Shown here: positions 36,801-42,149 of the stretch, piece by piece
How positions within the stretch are numbered: the stretch's first letter is position 1
How the letters are laid out: every line of letters begins with the position of its first letter
Assembly (NCBI GenBank): GCA_009763385.1
Contig: CM019831.1
Span: 16,704,080-16,768,079, forward strand
Direction: 5' to 3'
DNA length: 64,000 bases
DNA from: Coix lacryma-jobi var. lacryma-jobi
Lineage: Eukaryota > Streptophyta > Magnoliopsida > Poales > Poaceae
Program-made: the position numbers and the translations under genes
The notes under the pieces: model-generated
Seen by the model: only the letters and a program-made list of their open reading frames with translations
What the model was told of the DNA's origin: nothing
Database searches by the model: none

Positions 36801-39554
36801 TCCCACTACCGAGGCCTCGGCAGCCTGCAGGCGTCGGATCCTAGCTCCTGTATCGATGGGGTCATCACGGAATGGCTACAGGGCCCACCGGGCCTCGACT
36901 CTCTACGAAATCAGCGCACCGTACAAAGCAACAGGGCCTCTGCGGAGTTAAGCCTGACAGGCACGACACTACAGAAGCCTCTACAGCGGCCGGCGTGGCG
37001 CGTCACGTACTACCTCTACAAGCTCGGGCATGCAGGGCGCGTCGCTCTAGTACCACGAGGACGAAGACCACTCCATCAAGCCATGCCGACACAATAAAAC
37101 TGCACACTCCTGTCATCTCTCTCGTACGGTCGCACGAAACACATCTATGTAACCCTGCGCCCTCCTTGCAGCTATAAAAGGAGGAGTCAGGACCACACTC
37201 ACGTCAGGTTGAAACCTAAGAGCCACCTAGTAAAAACATTTGAACACACACAAGCTCGAACACTCGCGAGCGTTACGCCGCACGAGACTTGGGATCCTCT
37301 CTCTCTCTCATCCGCTTGTAACCCCTATTACAAGCACTTAGGTGCAAGATAATACAAGTTCTCCCTCCCCCACTGGACGTAGGGCACTCCTTGCCTGAAC
37401 CAGTATAAATATCTTGTGTTCTTCTTGCATCACCATCCGGAGTAGGAACGCACCGTCATAAATTCACTCGTCGGTCTAGGGACCCCCCGGTCCCGAACAC
37501 CGACAGGTTCTCCTGGGAAGACAGAGGCAGACCTTGGAAAGGAATGGAGTTGCCGGTGGACAAGGATGACATAGCACTTTTCAATGCCGCAATAAGAGTG
37601 GTCTTAGGTAATGGTGAAAGAGCTACATTCTGGACATCCCGCTGGCTGCAGGGAGAGGCGCGCACCTGCAACACTCTATCCAGCTTTATTCAAACACAGC
37701 AAGAGGAAGAATAGAACAGTTAAGGAAGCACTGACTGACAACAAGTGGGTACAGGATGTGGATCACAACATGACTGAGAGGATAATAGCAGAATTTGTGT
37801 CCTTATGGGAACGCCTACAGGACATAGTGCTGCTGCCGTTGCATGAAGACACAATCATTTGACTACATACCTCTGATGGTCAATATACGGCGAGCTCTGC
37901 ATATAAATTACAATTCACGGGAATGACTATATCTTTTGCAGCCGAGAACACATGGAGAATGAAGGCGCCGCTGAAATGCCGCTTCTTCACTTGGTTGATG
38001 CTTCAGAACAGGATCTGGACAGCTGCGTGACTACAAATCAGGGGATGGCCTAATGAATATTTCTGCTCCTTGTGTATTAGAAATCTGGAAACGGTCTCAC
38101 ACATGTTCCAGGAATGTTGCTTTTCTAGGATGGTTTGGGACAAGGTAGGTTCATGGATTACGACATTGGATTTGAGGCCGACACATTGGGTGCAGAATAA
38201 TGACTTGGGACAATGGTTCGTCGACATGGGAAACAACGGTCAGGGTGTCAGGAGGGATGGAGTACGCTCAATGGTCATGTTAACTGCCTAGGAAATATGG
38301 AAGGAAAGGAACAATCGTGTTTTTAACAAGTCCACCAGAACTCCTGAACAAGTCTTTAGAGCAGTCCAAGATGAAGCAAAGGTCTGGATACGTGCGGGCA
38401 ACAGAGGACTGGAAGCGGTGCTACCATCGTTCGCGCCACCACCAAGAGTTGTGCCAATCGGACCTGTAGTTTAGATGATGATTTTTTTCTTTAATAGTTG
38501 ATTACAAGCTTTATGTAAGTCGTGCTTATACTCTATAGGGGTGGAATGGCTATCACTGTATTGTGAAGCCATGCGAAAATGCGCACCCTTTGCGCTATGA
38601 CACCTGTAATTACTTTGCTCTTCTCTTATCAATGAAAGCCGGTAACGGATCTTTCGAAAAAAAAAATCATATACATACATATGTTAGGGCCTAACGGTGG
38701 CACATGGGCCGAGGTGGCATGCATGGGCATGGGCCTTGGGCACAAGGGCCGGGATGGCATGTGGCTGCTGTGTCCATGCAACGCTGTTTCTACTGAAGAG
38801 AGATGAGCGTGGGCCTGCCTCGGGCTGCGGTGTTGGAGTCCATCACGGACAGACGGTGCGTCTGACGCGCACGAAATCGAGTGCGCGGTGATCAAATTTC
38901 ACCCGAGGAAAATTTATATTTTTAGAGGCAGCTACACACGCAAATCATCCATAGCAACTTTGATCCCTGTGTTGATACACGAGATTTACTATGAATAAAC
39001 CATTAGGTTTCAAAAGCCAAAAACAAGTATCCCTTCCATCGTATAAATTAATATTCGTAACAGTTGCTATAAGGCTATTCCACTATATAGTAGGTTATTT
39101 CCTAGTAATGCCCTTCTAAACAAAACATCTAGATCGAGGAGCTGTGCTTAGAGTTTGTGCAGCCGTAGCATGCTGTTGGCGAATAATATTCCATTTTAAG
39201 CAGATGTCTGCCCAGCCAAGTATCTTCCTAGAATCATCCAACATTTGGAACCATGCATATCATCCTCTTTGTACCGTATGATGTTTGACAATTGTTGCAT
39301 TGGCTTACTAAATCAACTGTTGGGTGCTCAACGAGAATGGAGAAAACATGGACAAGATTGATGAGCTGGACAGGAAAGTTGGACTCGAGATGCAAGAAGT
39401 GGCCCAATGTATTTTCCAGAGCTGCAGGTCCATCAACAGAGTGACAAGGCAGACGTTTCTCCATGTGACAAAGAGTTACTACTACGTCTCACTGTGCTCA
39501 CCTGAAACAATTGAGCACCACATCTCCAAGGTCATATTTGAGGATGTCGTTTAG
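614..39554 (+). CDS. CPS: Copalyl diphosphate synthase-like (class II diterpene cyclase) gene, 5' truncated by the window, split by nested retroelements
   Basis: Class II diterpene synthases protonate geranylgeranyl diphosphate in plastids to make copalyl diphosphate, the precursor of gibberellins and of grass defence diterpenoids. Ten exons cover the middle and C-terminal thirds: the EGMPGLDW block, the VDRLERLGISRYF helix, the catalytic DXDD acid motif as DIDDTAM, the LEQYGG block, AKADFSNFQ, RAYFLAA, ICSGRH, and a C-terminal exon ending ...HISKVIFEDVV-stop. Exon phases match at most junctions. The intron after the DXDD exon carries a 13.4 kb copia element, and the last intron carries a LINE with an inserted gypsy, so that intron is about 19.9 kb. 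Transit peptide and N-terminal exons lie outside the window. Product stereochemistry (ent, syn or normal CPP) cannot be told from sequence. The exon 7/8 junction is unresolved and may hold a lesion, so the gene could be functional or a slowly decaying copy. Confidence 0.88.
1297..1417 (+). CDS. CPS: CPS exon (VDRLERLGISRYFKSEI)
   Basis: Polypyrimidine tract plus cag at 1294-1296 and donor gt at 1418. Encodes VPFVCPIEMFERLWAVDR and RLGISRYFKSEIKDYLDY. Phase agrees with both neighbours (split Val on the left, split Arg on the right). Confidence 0.92.
1810..1922 (+). CDS. CPS: CPS exon carrying the DXDD catalytic motif
   Basis: Acceptor tag at 1807-1809 and a strong donor gtgagt at 1923. Encodes NWTEEGLAFTK followed by DIDDTAMGFRLLRLHGY. 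DIDD is the class II general-acid motif, and both outer acidic residues are present. The intron that follows receives the copia element only about 50 bp after the donor. Confidence 0.93.
1975..3550 (-). repeat. 3' LTR of the copia element
   Basis: Matches 13862-15422 along its whole length, with scattered mostly transition differences and a longer G-run near 1999. Contains many CATCGGACGC / GCGTCCGATG motifs (about 2740-3110) and an inverted TATAAATAC box near 2685-2693. Confidence 0.95.
3551..3564 (-). other. Polypurine tract of the copia element
   Basis: Read on the minus strand this is AAAAAAGGGGAGAT directly before the 3' LTR, the expected plus-strand priming site. Confidence 0.8.
3565..4060 (-). 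other. Noncoding spacer between ORF3 and the polypurine tract
   Basis: AT-rich sequence on the 3' side of the third ORF. No recognisable coding sequence or repeat seen; the ORF3 frame fades out here with further TAG codons (3989, 3968). Confidence 0.5.
4061..6568 (-). pseudogene. Third ORF of the copia element, about 830 codons in one frame, interrupted only by TAG codons
   Basis: A single minus-strand frame runs from Met at 6568 to about 4067. Its in-frame stops, at plus coordinates 6122, 5753, 5288, 5174, 5093, 4928, 4766, 4592, 4586, 4220, 4145, 4130 and 4067, are all TAG. I see no TAA, TGA or frameshift between them. The product has a basic, proline-rich N-terminus, a conserved-looking middle (FYASLWVDSDHEYIHFAF, HLTESQTQIH) and a Gln/Pro/Ser-rich C-terminus with QQQ runs. 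SIRE-type elements carry an envelope-like or unknown ORF at this place, but I see no clear signal peptide or membrane segment. Gln-rich context around most TAGs suggests they arose from CAG. Function unknown. Confidence 0.75.
7040..7430 (-). other. GC-rich leader-like segment upstream of ORF3
   Basis: On the minus strand this block is very C-rich. It reads like the 5' leader or first exon of a grass gene (CCAAACCCTAGCGCCG, Ala/Pro/Ser-rich overlapping frames), unlike the AT-richer pol region. It lies between pol and ORF3 and could be a captured host segment or an internal promoter and leader for ORF3. No specific gene recognised. Confidence 0.45.
7430..7690 (-). repeat. Internal cluster of CATCGGACGC / GCGTCCGATG motifs
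   Basis: Six or more copies of the decamer and its complement occur here, the same motif that populates both LTRs. Neighbouring inverted copies could form hairpins. Confidence 0.7.
8167..9780 (-). pseudogene. Copia pol: reverse transcriptase and RNase H
   Basis: One frame covers the RT start (NEVWTLEERPKGARVIGTKW), the core RT with LYQMDVKSAFLNG and catalytic YVDDIIFGS, then RNase H to LADIFTKPLDE at the C-terminus. RT looks complete. In RNase H the first catalytic Asp of the usual GYSDSD motif reads Asn (GYSNSD), a G-to-A change that should impair activity. The frame extends upstream of the Met at 9666 but meets a TAA near 9755 and others before the integrase part. It therefore belongs to the damaged polyprotein, not to a separate gene. 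Confidence 0.92.
9859..10792 (-). pseudogene. Copia pol: integrase, frameshifted
   Basis: LELLHMDLFGP and YSLYTWVFFL mark the integrase core entry. An A-run near 10,600 shifts the frame before RSDNGKEF, and the frame resumes with TPQQNRVVERKNRTL and the C-terminal region KTPYELLNNKKP and FGCKCYIY. It ends in an acidic spacer and TAA stops (9859 and beyond) that replace probable CAA codons. The DDE triad is visible as D (MDLFGP), D (RSDNG) and E (VVERKNR) across the shift. Confidence 0.88.
10793..11398 (-). pseudogene. Copia pol: aspartic protease and integrase zinc-binding region
   Basis: Protease motif WVIDSGCTQHMTG (DSG active site), then WLWHRRLAHVAMNTI and CSACQVGKQ giving the HHCC zinc finger of integrase. 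The frame ends at a TAG (10793) directly before LELLHMDLFGP, and a frameshift near 11,400 separates it from the upstream gag part. Confidence 0.9.
11488..13808 (-). pseudogene. Copia gag with two zinc knuckles, frameshifted
   Basis: Starts at Met 13808 (MSEGDGHPPMFEGDDFPYWK, typical plant copia gag). It shifts frame near 13,630 and continues through VRNHKNAHELWMDIY, a first CCHC knuckle CYNCGDLGHLAHQC, a Lys/Asp-rich region and a long coiled-coil-like segment. A TAA follows at 12259, then the same frame resumes (12138-11488) with the second knuckle CFACGREGHFAHEC. Gag forms the virus-like particle and the knuckles bind RNA. Two knuckles fit the SIRE lineage. Confidence 0.88.
13848..13859 (-). 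other. Primer-binding site of the copia element
   Basis: Minus strand TGGTATCGGAGC, starting two bases inside the 5' LTR boundary. One mismatch from the common plant copia TGGTATCAGAGC that pairs with initiator tRNA-Met. Confidence 0.9.
13862..15422 (-). repeat. 5' LTR of the copia element
   Basis: Partner of 1975-3550. On the minus strand it begins TG at 15422 and ends CA next to the primer-binding site. Confidence 0.95.
14561..14572 (-). promoter_or_regulatory. TATA box in the copia 5' LTR
   Basis: Minus-strand GGTTATAAATACTCC about 850 bp into the LTR. It is conserved in the 3' LTR (2685-2697), consistent with the U3 promoter. Confidence 0.6.
15614..15849 (+). CDS. CPS: CPS exon after the copia insertion
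   Basis: Encodes VFKQFENDDGQFVCYARQS, SITAMYNLFRA, RSKSYSRGFLRE and LNDKWVISKGLPTE, ending at donor gtaagt (15850). With the 1922 donor the phase works but gives Cys where Asp is usual (SPD-VF). The acceptor (aag, 15611-15613) has a poor polypyrimidine tract, so the exact start is uncertain. Confidence 0.85.
15949..16064 (+). CDS. CPS: CPS exon (LPRIETRMYLEQYGG)
   Basis: Good acceptor ttctttccag (ends 15948) and donor gt at 16065. Encodes VGYNLDFPWEASLPRIETR, YLEQYGGSADVGIGKVLYR; the last Arg codon is split in phase 2 with the next exon. Confidence 0.93.
16065..18338 (+). other. CPS intron of 2.3 kb with unidentified inserted sequence
   Basis: Much longer than usual. About 16,100-18,150 looks like a degraded insertion: minus-strand frames near 16,823-17,166 are broken by stops but read like coding sequence (for example IPSIDLDGLKGIGSIDDF). 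A run of Gs follows gtgtgtgtgggtgg near 18,120-18,146. I could not find TIRs, LTRs or target duplications and do not recognise the protein. Confidence 0.5.
18339..18437 (+). CDS. CPS: CPS exon (YLKVAKADFSNFQRLCRLEW)
   Basis: Acceptor ctgtgcag (ends 18338); donor gt at 18438. Encodes NNDMYLKVAKADFSNFQ and RLEWHNLEW. Split Arg with the previous exon and split Trp with the next both work. Confidence 0.92.
18566..18850 (+). CDS. CPS: CPS exon (YGVTRQSALRAYFLAAASIF); 3' end uncertain
   Basis: Acceptor gcgcag (ends 18565). Encodes WCDKNSLEMYGVT, ALRAYFLAAASIF and AERLAWARGAVLAEAIS, then a variable polar loop. The next exon needs two leftover bases from this one, but no good GT donor with that phase occurs before the in-frame TAG at 18867. 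A gtacgt donor at 18901 lies after two stops. A GC donor near 18,850 would fit the phase. Confidence 0.8.
18952..19069 (+). CDS. CPS: CPS exon (ALRELIDIHASD)
   Basis: Acceptor acgcag (ends 18951), donor gtaaga at 19070. Encodes a short Ser/Lys loop, then LAYALRELIDIHASDNTS and ADCLREA, in the usual place before the final helices of the enzyme. Confidence 0.85.
19202..19411 (+). CDS. CPS: CPS exon (DTALLLVRTVEICSGRH)
   Basis: Acceptor caatcag (ends 19201), donor gtacgt at 19412. Encodes WKEWFMAWTK, DTALLLVRTVEICSGRH, YSKLEQLTRSICCRLATEAPAL. It ends in phase 0, matching the terminal exon 19.9 kb downstream. Confidence 0.93.
19412..20337 (+). other. Last CPS intron, segment before the LINE
   Basis: AT-rich, with A-rich runs near 20,090-20,220. 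A short imperfect inverted repeat lies near 19,908-19,975. No gene or complete element recognised. Confidence 0.4.
20338..20876 (+). pseudogene. LINE ORF1, C-terminal fragment
   Basis: Open frame with WSRLAELNEEAAALGYNN, LRRSTRQKAQ and a C-terminal helical region ending TTQKKG-stop. This matches the low-complexity tail usual after the zinc knuckle of plant L1 ORF1 proteins. The RNA-binding N-terminal domain and knuckle are absent (5' truncation). Confidence 0.65.
20870..23151 (+). pseudogene. LINE ORF2: endonuclease (C-terminal half) and reverse transcriptase
   Basis: Begins inside the apurinic endonuclease domain (KDEFLTELQAIK, VGDFNL, RRYTWSN, catalytic SDHCPL). It then enters RT through SEKAPGPDGF, DFRPISLIHSFAKLLTKVL, LDITKAFDSVSWEYL, RRGLRQGDPLSPYLFILA and catalytic YVDDAVIF, with thumb motifs YLGLPH and WQGRLLS. 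The endonuclease N-terminus with its catalytic Asn/Glu is deleted, so target nicking would be lost. Stops: TAA 22132, TGA 22897. Interrupted at 23151 by the gypsy target site GGTTC. Confidence 0.9.
23152..24429 (+). repeat. 5' LTR of the gypsy element
   Basis: Pairs with 36226-37505. Rich in GATTCTCCGATTCGCCCGAG-type repeats (23,285-23,480). Ends ccgaaca-ccgaca before the primer-binding region. Confidence 0.95.
24099..24106 (+). promoter_or_regulatory. TATA box in the gypsy 5' LTR
   Basis: GCTATAAAAGGAGG, about 330 bp before the LTR end. The same sequence is at 37173 in the 3' LTR. Confidence 0.7.
24431..24450 (+). other. Primer-binding region of the gypsy element
   Basis: TTGGTGCGCCAGGTAGGGG starts two bases after the LTR end. 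Position is right; I am not sure which tRNA it pairs with. Confidence 0.65.
24491..27300 (+). pseudogene. Gypsy gag and protease, frameshifted
   Basis: A leader frame from about 24,491 (MADPERPIRLG) is broken by stops. The main gag frame (24,835-25,686) holds a coiled-coil-like Gln/Glu segment (EHERQQLQQLQHTLEQERG). The capsid-like core follows in another frame (RFYQPTNLTKYSGETNPGVW, WLADYRLACQLGG), then LREFIRCFSKQCTDLPN, a basic KKKKKKK stretch and CPYHTGPTKHTLEECDMLR, a knuckle-like remnant. Protease: LMDEGSGLNILYAETL, where the usual active-site D-G-G/S-G reads D-E-G-S-G. At least three frameshifts separate the parts. Confidence 0.82.
27301..28499 (+). pseudogene. Gypsy reverse transcriptase
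   Basis: The frame 27,621-28,499 carries KQRLRRFDEEKRRAIGEEV, GFIKEVFHPEWLANPVLV, KKNGKWRMCVDYTCLNKACP, FLDAYSGYHQIKI, TPFGMYCYTTMPFGLRNAGA and catalytic YVDDIVVKT, then LLGFIISKRGI. It ends in a TAG directly before the RNase H. A TAG after LRVGVALDPK (27,571) and a frameshift near 27,640 separate it from the upstream linker. Confidence 0.93.
28500..29471 (+). pseudogene. Gypsy dual RNase H region
   Basis: First a gypsy RNase H remnant (PILVPPAEKEPLLLYVA, RPIYFISEVLSETKTRYP then TAG at 28,738). Then comes a tether and a second RNase H with MMYFDGSLMKTGAGVG, NHVAEYEALLNGL and VRGDSQLIVDHV, showing the D-E-D residues of the archaeal-like RNase H found in the Tat clade. The second domain looks intact and the first does not. 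Confidence 0.9.
29560..30806 (+). pseudogene. Gypsy integrase
   Basis: Zinc-binding region RGRELLREIHSGACGHH-like (read as QGRELLREIHSGACGHH), then CEGSQFYARQ, where the second zinc Cys is Ser. Core: WGLDLIGPLQKAPGGFTH, TDNDTQFTGKKF and NNQVERANGMIL supply D-D-E. C-terminal part: LVLRLRQDSRGRHKLTPPWE. Ends with a stop after RRFYP (30,804-30,806). Interrupted by TGA/TAG codons near 29,640, a TGA at 29,792 and a TGA at 30,058. Confidence 0.9.
30807..31386 (+). other. Gypsy 3' region, between integrase and the antisense gene
   Basis: Contains a CCCCTCGGGGGCTCGG motif near 30,880, a poly(A)-signal-like AATAAAG (30,843-30,849), and the 3' flank of the antisense gene. No sense-strand gene recognised. 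Confidence 0.5.
31387..34667 (-). pseudogene. Antisense multi-exon gene carried by the gypsy element (putative gypsy-type transposon / PF04195-like)
   Basis: Minus-strand exons with GT-AG borders: 34667-33816, 33738-33134, 33058-32401, 32327-31899 and 31836-31387. The introns are only 60-80 bp. Exon 1 starts at ATG 34667 and encodes a compact domain (GYIVSFMVFHECGFRML, IPPHWDLWLHLF, GWQNGWFYLRND) typical of the unknown-function protein of RIRE2/Grande-type elements. Exons 2-3 are charged and low complexity. Exons 4-5 are coiled-coil-like (RSDLSAEAAVAREQAAPLAE). Joins 1/2 and 2/3 are in phase; 3/4 is off by one base. Stops: TGA 33939, TAGs near 33,582 and 31,997, and a TGA near 33,313. Function unknown. 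Confidence 0.75.
34760..35190 (-). promoter_or_regulatory. Probable upstream region of the antisense gene
   Basis: Minus-strand sequence before ATG 34667. It includes a TATATATATGAG stretch (34,824-34,838 on plus) about 160 bp upstream of the ATG, a plausible TATA box. Inferred, not proven. Confidence 0.4.
35188..35423 (+). repeat. Direct repeat of about 65 bp in the gypsy 3' region
   Basis: The segment starting CCGAGCCCATTACGTT at about 35,188 recurs at about 35,358 with a few changes (cacaggggtctcggcaag versus catgtgggtttcgacag). Confidence 0.75.
35292..36225 (+). repeat. Recurrent polypurine-tract-like motif before the gypsy 3' LTR
   Basis: GAGGCTCGGGGGCT-like motifs occur at about 35,292, 35,821, 35,920, 36,079 and finally 36,208-36,225. 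Only the last abuts the 3' LTR and should be the working plus-strand primer. Confidence 0.7.
36226..37505 (+). repeat. 3' LTR of the gypsy element
   Basis: Starts TGTCGGGTACC after the polypurine tract and ends CCGACA before the GGTTC duplication. TATA box at 37,173. Confidence 0.95.
37511..38475 (+). pseudogene. LINE ORF2, C-terminal part (zf-RVT region)
   Basis: Continues the LINE frame past the gypsy (SWEDRGRPWKGMEL). It shifts near 37,670, then reads WVQDVDHNMTERI, AYKLQFTGMT, WRMKAPLKCRFFTWL, GWPNEYFCSLC, ETVSHMFQECCFSRMVW and EIWKERNNRVFNK, the zinc-binding module that closes plant L1 ORF2. Several stops. Ends near 38,475. Confidence 0.85.
38476..38668 (+). other. LINE 3' UTR and poly(A) tail
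   Basis: T-rich start, then unique sequence ending cgaaaaaaaaaa at about 38,656-38,668, marking the 3' end of the LINE. Confidence 0.75.
38669..39335 (+). other. Last CPS intron, segment after the LINE
   Basis: A GC-rich stretch with repeated GGCATGNGGGC-like words (38,700-38,800), then AT-rich native intron. No gene recognised. Confidence 0.45.
39336..39554 (+). CDS. CPS: CPS terminal exon
   Basis: Encodes NGENMDKIDELDRKVGLEMQ, SINRVTRQTFLHVTKSYYY and SPETIEHHISKVIFEDVV-stop (TAG 39552-39554), the canonical C-terminus of CPS proteins. The phase-0 start (after gag, 39333-39335) fits the phase-0 donor at 19412. The acceptor lacks a strong pyrimidine tract. Confidence 0.92.
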   Translation, partial: NGENMDKIDELDRKVGLEMQEVAQCIFQSCRSINRVTRQTFLHVTKSYYYVSLCSPETIEHHISKVIFEDVV

Positions 39555-39734
39555 CAACCAGGCCCCATTAATTCTTGTGTATGTCCTTGTGCATGAATAC
39601 GTCACACGAAGTTGTCCTTTTTATTTTCATACCAGCGGATATGCATGTGTGGGACGCGCACGTGACTATGGTTATGAAATTTATGACTAAACACATGATG
39701 GTACTCTAGTATGATACCGCTTCAAGATTGCATG
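39555..39734 (+). other. CPS 3' flank
   Basis: Probable 3' UTR and downstream sequence; no clear polyadenylation signal chosen. Confidence 0.4.
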
Positions 39735-39737
39735 TAA

Positions 39738-40030
39738 GGCCATTCTCAATAGAAAGTTTCATAGCATTATTTTGAAAAACGTAGAATGCAATGAAACATG
39801 GATGATACCATAACTCTCAATATATAGTTTTATTTTTTTTTGTTTCATAGACAAACATGTAATTCTATGACTCATCTTGAGTCGGTAACCGAGCCAAGAG
39901 AGAGTTTCATCCCTATAAAACTCACTTTTTCTCTCACTTCTTAAAAACATTTTCATACTATAAAAAACGCTTATGTGGTCGTCTATTAAATGTAAATGAA
40001 ATTCTTATGAAACTCCCATTAAAACTGACC
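39738..40030. mobile_element. Tourist-like MITE, 293 bp
   Basis: Terminal inverted repeats GGCCATTCTCAATAGAAAG and, at the other end, the complement of GGTCAGTTTTAATGGGAG, both running into AGTTTCAT. Flanked by TAA on both sides (39735-39737 and 40031-40033), as PIF/Harbinger MITEs are. Confidence 0.75.
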
Positions 40031-40033
40031 TAA

Positions 40034-41602
40034 GGTTAATATACTAGACAGCAAATTATTATGTAAATTAGTGCTGCTGGATACCAGCCATATAATAAGT
40101 TATGGATCATGCATGGCAAAGGATGAAAAACAGTCAACGGTGGCTTGCAAGTTGTGCAAACATACTTCGGGTTGTCTCTCCATGGGCCATGGCAATCCAG
40201 GCATGGCTGCGGCCCTAGATGATCCCTGCGGGAACAGCGCCGGGCCACCGCCGTTGTTATTCATCTCTGGGCTGTGGCACTCAGTGTGATTGGTCTGCAC
40301 ACGCTGCCCAAAATGCGCGCATGTTGGGCCGGGCCCAGTTACCATGTGGGCTCGGTGGGCCGTCGTTCCTCGTATTTCAGCGCTTAAGGCCCACAGGCGA
40401 TCCATGAATGACCCAGCTATCGATCGTCGTGTACCGCCTGCGTTGCCTTGCCCCGTTGCCCCCCGCCATGTGGGGGACGGCCGCACCGTCCCCGGCGGCG
40501 TTTGGGTGCTGGCCGTCGTCTCCTTCCCAGTTGAGTTCCCACCACCGCTTTGCTGTGCCGGGTTCACGTGGCGGTCGCCATGTCGCTTCTTCTGCCTGCC
40601 TGCGTTCCTTCACGCCAGCACTGAGCTTGTGTGATGTCCTAGCTCGTATACTAGGAGTCAGTAGTGGCGCAGCCTGACATGGAATGGAATCCTGGACGGA
40701 ATGGGATCAATCAATCCACGTTACCACGAGTCCACCACACAGATACTGGCGGAGGCTAGATCCGGCGGCCGCCATACCTAAAATAAAATATATAGAAAAT
40801 ACCAAATATACATAGTACATATACATGATATATGTAAAAATACATGCTGACCTGTTGATATATGTTTGATCTTTGTAAACCTTGCTACACCTAAAAATTA
40901 TTCCTGCCTCCGCCAGATGTGCGCGATCTGTTGCCACTACCACCATCTGCGGGTTCTGATGGACTTATTTTTAGAAGGTACATAAAACAGCTCAACAAGT
41001 CTCATAATAACCACAGGCCGAGAAGAGCAAACGGAGCAAAATAGTCTTGGCAACAACACCCGTATGGCGTACTCTGCTGCTCCCAAACGAGGTAGCGCAC
41101 CAACGAATGGCATGCAGTCGAACCAGAAACTTTGCTTCACTAGATGCTCTCCGAAACATGCATGCATGGTGCGTCACCTAACCCTGTGCTTCAGAGTTTA
41201 AATGGATATATCACTATATCAGGTCTCAACATTCGGATAGAATTACCTTAGTAAATTGTAAGTAACTCTTACAGGTCAATGGAAAAGGCCCTTGCTAACC
41301 CAAAGAAATTAACTACGACATGAGGCAGACCAAGAATTTGCTTTAGATGCCTTATTATTAATTAACAAACCAAAGGGCAATGTTCAAAAAAAAAACAAAT
41401 GGCTACTTAGGCGCCTTTATTTCTTTCTAGAGTTTTACCCAACAGCCCCAGTTTCAACTTAGATGCTAACTTTAACCAGATTTGGCTTGGGAATATTAGA
41501 GAAAGAAGCTGCAGCACTGTCACATATATTTCTGCAAAGGGGGAGAATATTGATATTGAGCGGTTTTATCTTATTGATTCTAATTGGCCACTTTGTAAGG
41601 GA
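40034..41602. other. Intergenic region without recognised gene
   Basis: A GC-rich block 40,190-40,680 has overlapping frames on both strands with no familiar motif. The rest is AT-rich. Confidence 0.4.
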
Positions 41603-41780
41603 CACTGCTAGAGAACAGATCTTTGGTCGATCTGCCAAATGAGCTTTAGTCTCGGTAAAAATTGCGTCCGAGACAAAAAAAAACATCTTTAATCCCGGTT
41701 GGTAACACCAACCGGGACTAAAAGTCCTTTGCCCAACGGCTCATTTGTCAGAGGGACATTTAGTCCCGGTTGGTACCACT
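41603..41780. mobile_element. CACTA element end, truncated
   Basis: Begins CACTGCTAGAGAACAG and contains TTTAGTCTCGG and the palindrome GGTTGGTAACACCAACC. It resembles the intact CACTA MITE at 44081. No matching second end was found. Confidence 0.65.
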
Positions 41781-42149
41781 CTACACCTAGGGATGCTTTA
41801 GGAAAAAATTAAATTTGAGGATTCCTCACAAAATAGGAAAGGTTTAGCCACAATTACGTAGACTGTAAACACCGTTGAGGATGCGACCATATATAGCTGG
41901 GAGGGAGCCTGGGACCTTGCTTCTTCACGTTAAACTCCAACACAGTGCGATGCCCACACATGTTGCACTCAGTGAGAGGGAGCTCCGGTGTGTGTTGCTT
42001 ACCATGCGAGGCAGAGGACCTGAACAGAATTATAATTGTCTAGTGCATTATAATTGTCTGGTGCGTTATAATAATGACTACCAAGTGTGGTATTAAGTGA
42101 CCGTGACCCTTAACAATTCACTGCCGATTGTCGTATTGAGCGGCGGATC

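Larger units (their letters stand above)
23152..37505 (+). mobile_element. Complete Ty3/gypsy LTR retrotransposon, Tat-type, with antisense gene
   Basis: LTRs of about 1.28 kb (23152-24429 and 36226-37505), flanked by GGTTC duplications (23147-23151 and 37506-37510). The plus-strand order is gag, protease, RT, RNase H, a second RNase H and integrase, which is the gypsy order. A second archaeal-type RNase H, a long 3' region (30.8-36.2 kb) and an antisense multi-exon gene are hallmarks of the grass Tat group (RIRE2/Grande-like; family knowledge). Gag-pol has several frameshifts and stops, so it is not autonomous. LTRs are similar but clearly diverged; the left LTR has lost its terminal T (cgtcgag versus tgtcggg). 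Confidence 0.95.
20338..38668 (+). mobile_element. L1-type LINE, 5' truncated and internally deleted, split by a gypsy element
   Basis: Order on the plus strand: C-terminal part of ORF1 (to 20876), endonuclease and RT (20870-23151), the inserted gypsy (23152-37505), then the RT C-terminus and zf-RVT-like region (37511-38475), a 3' UTR and a poly(A) tail near 38658-38668. ORF2 is one frame up to the gypsy except a TAA at 22132 and a TGA at 22897. The first part of the endonuclease is missing. The 5' boundary is approximate and I could not find target duplications. It inserted into the last CPS intron in the gene's orientation. Confidence 0.88.
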
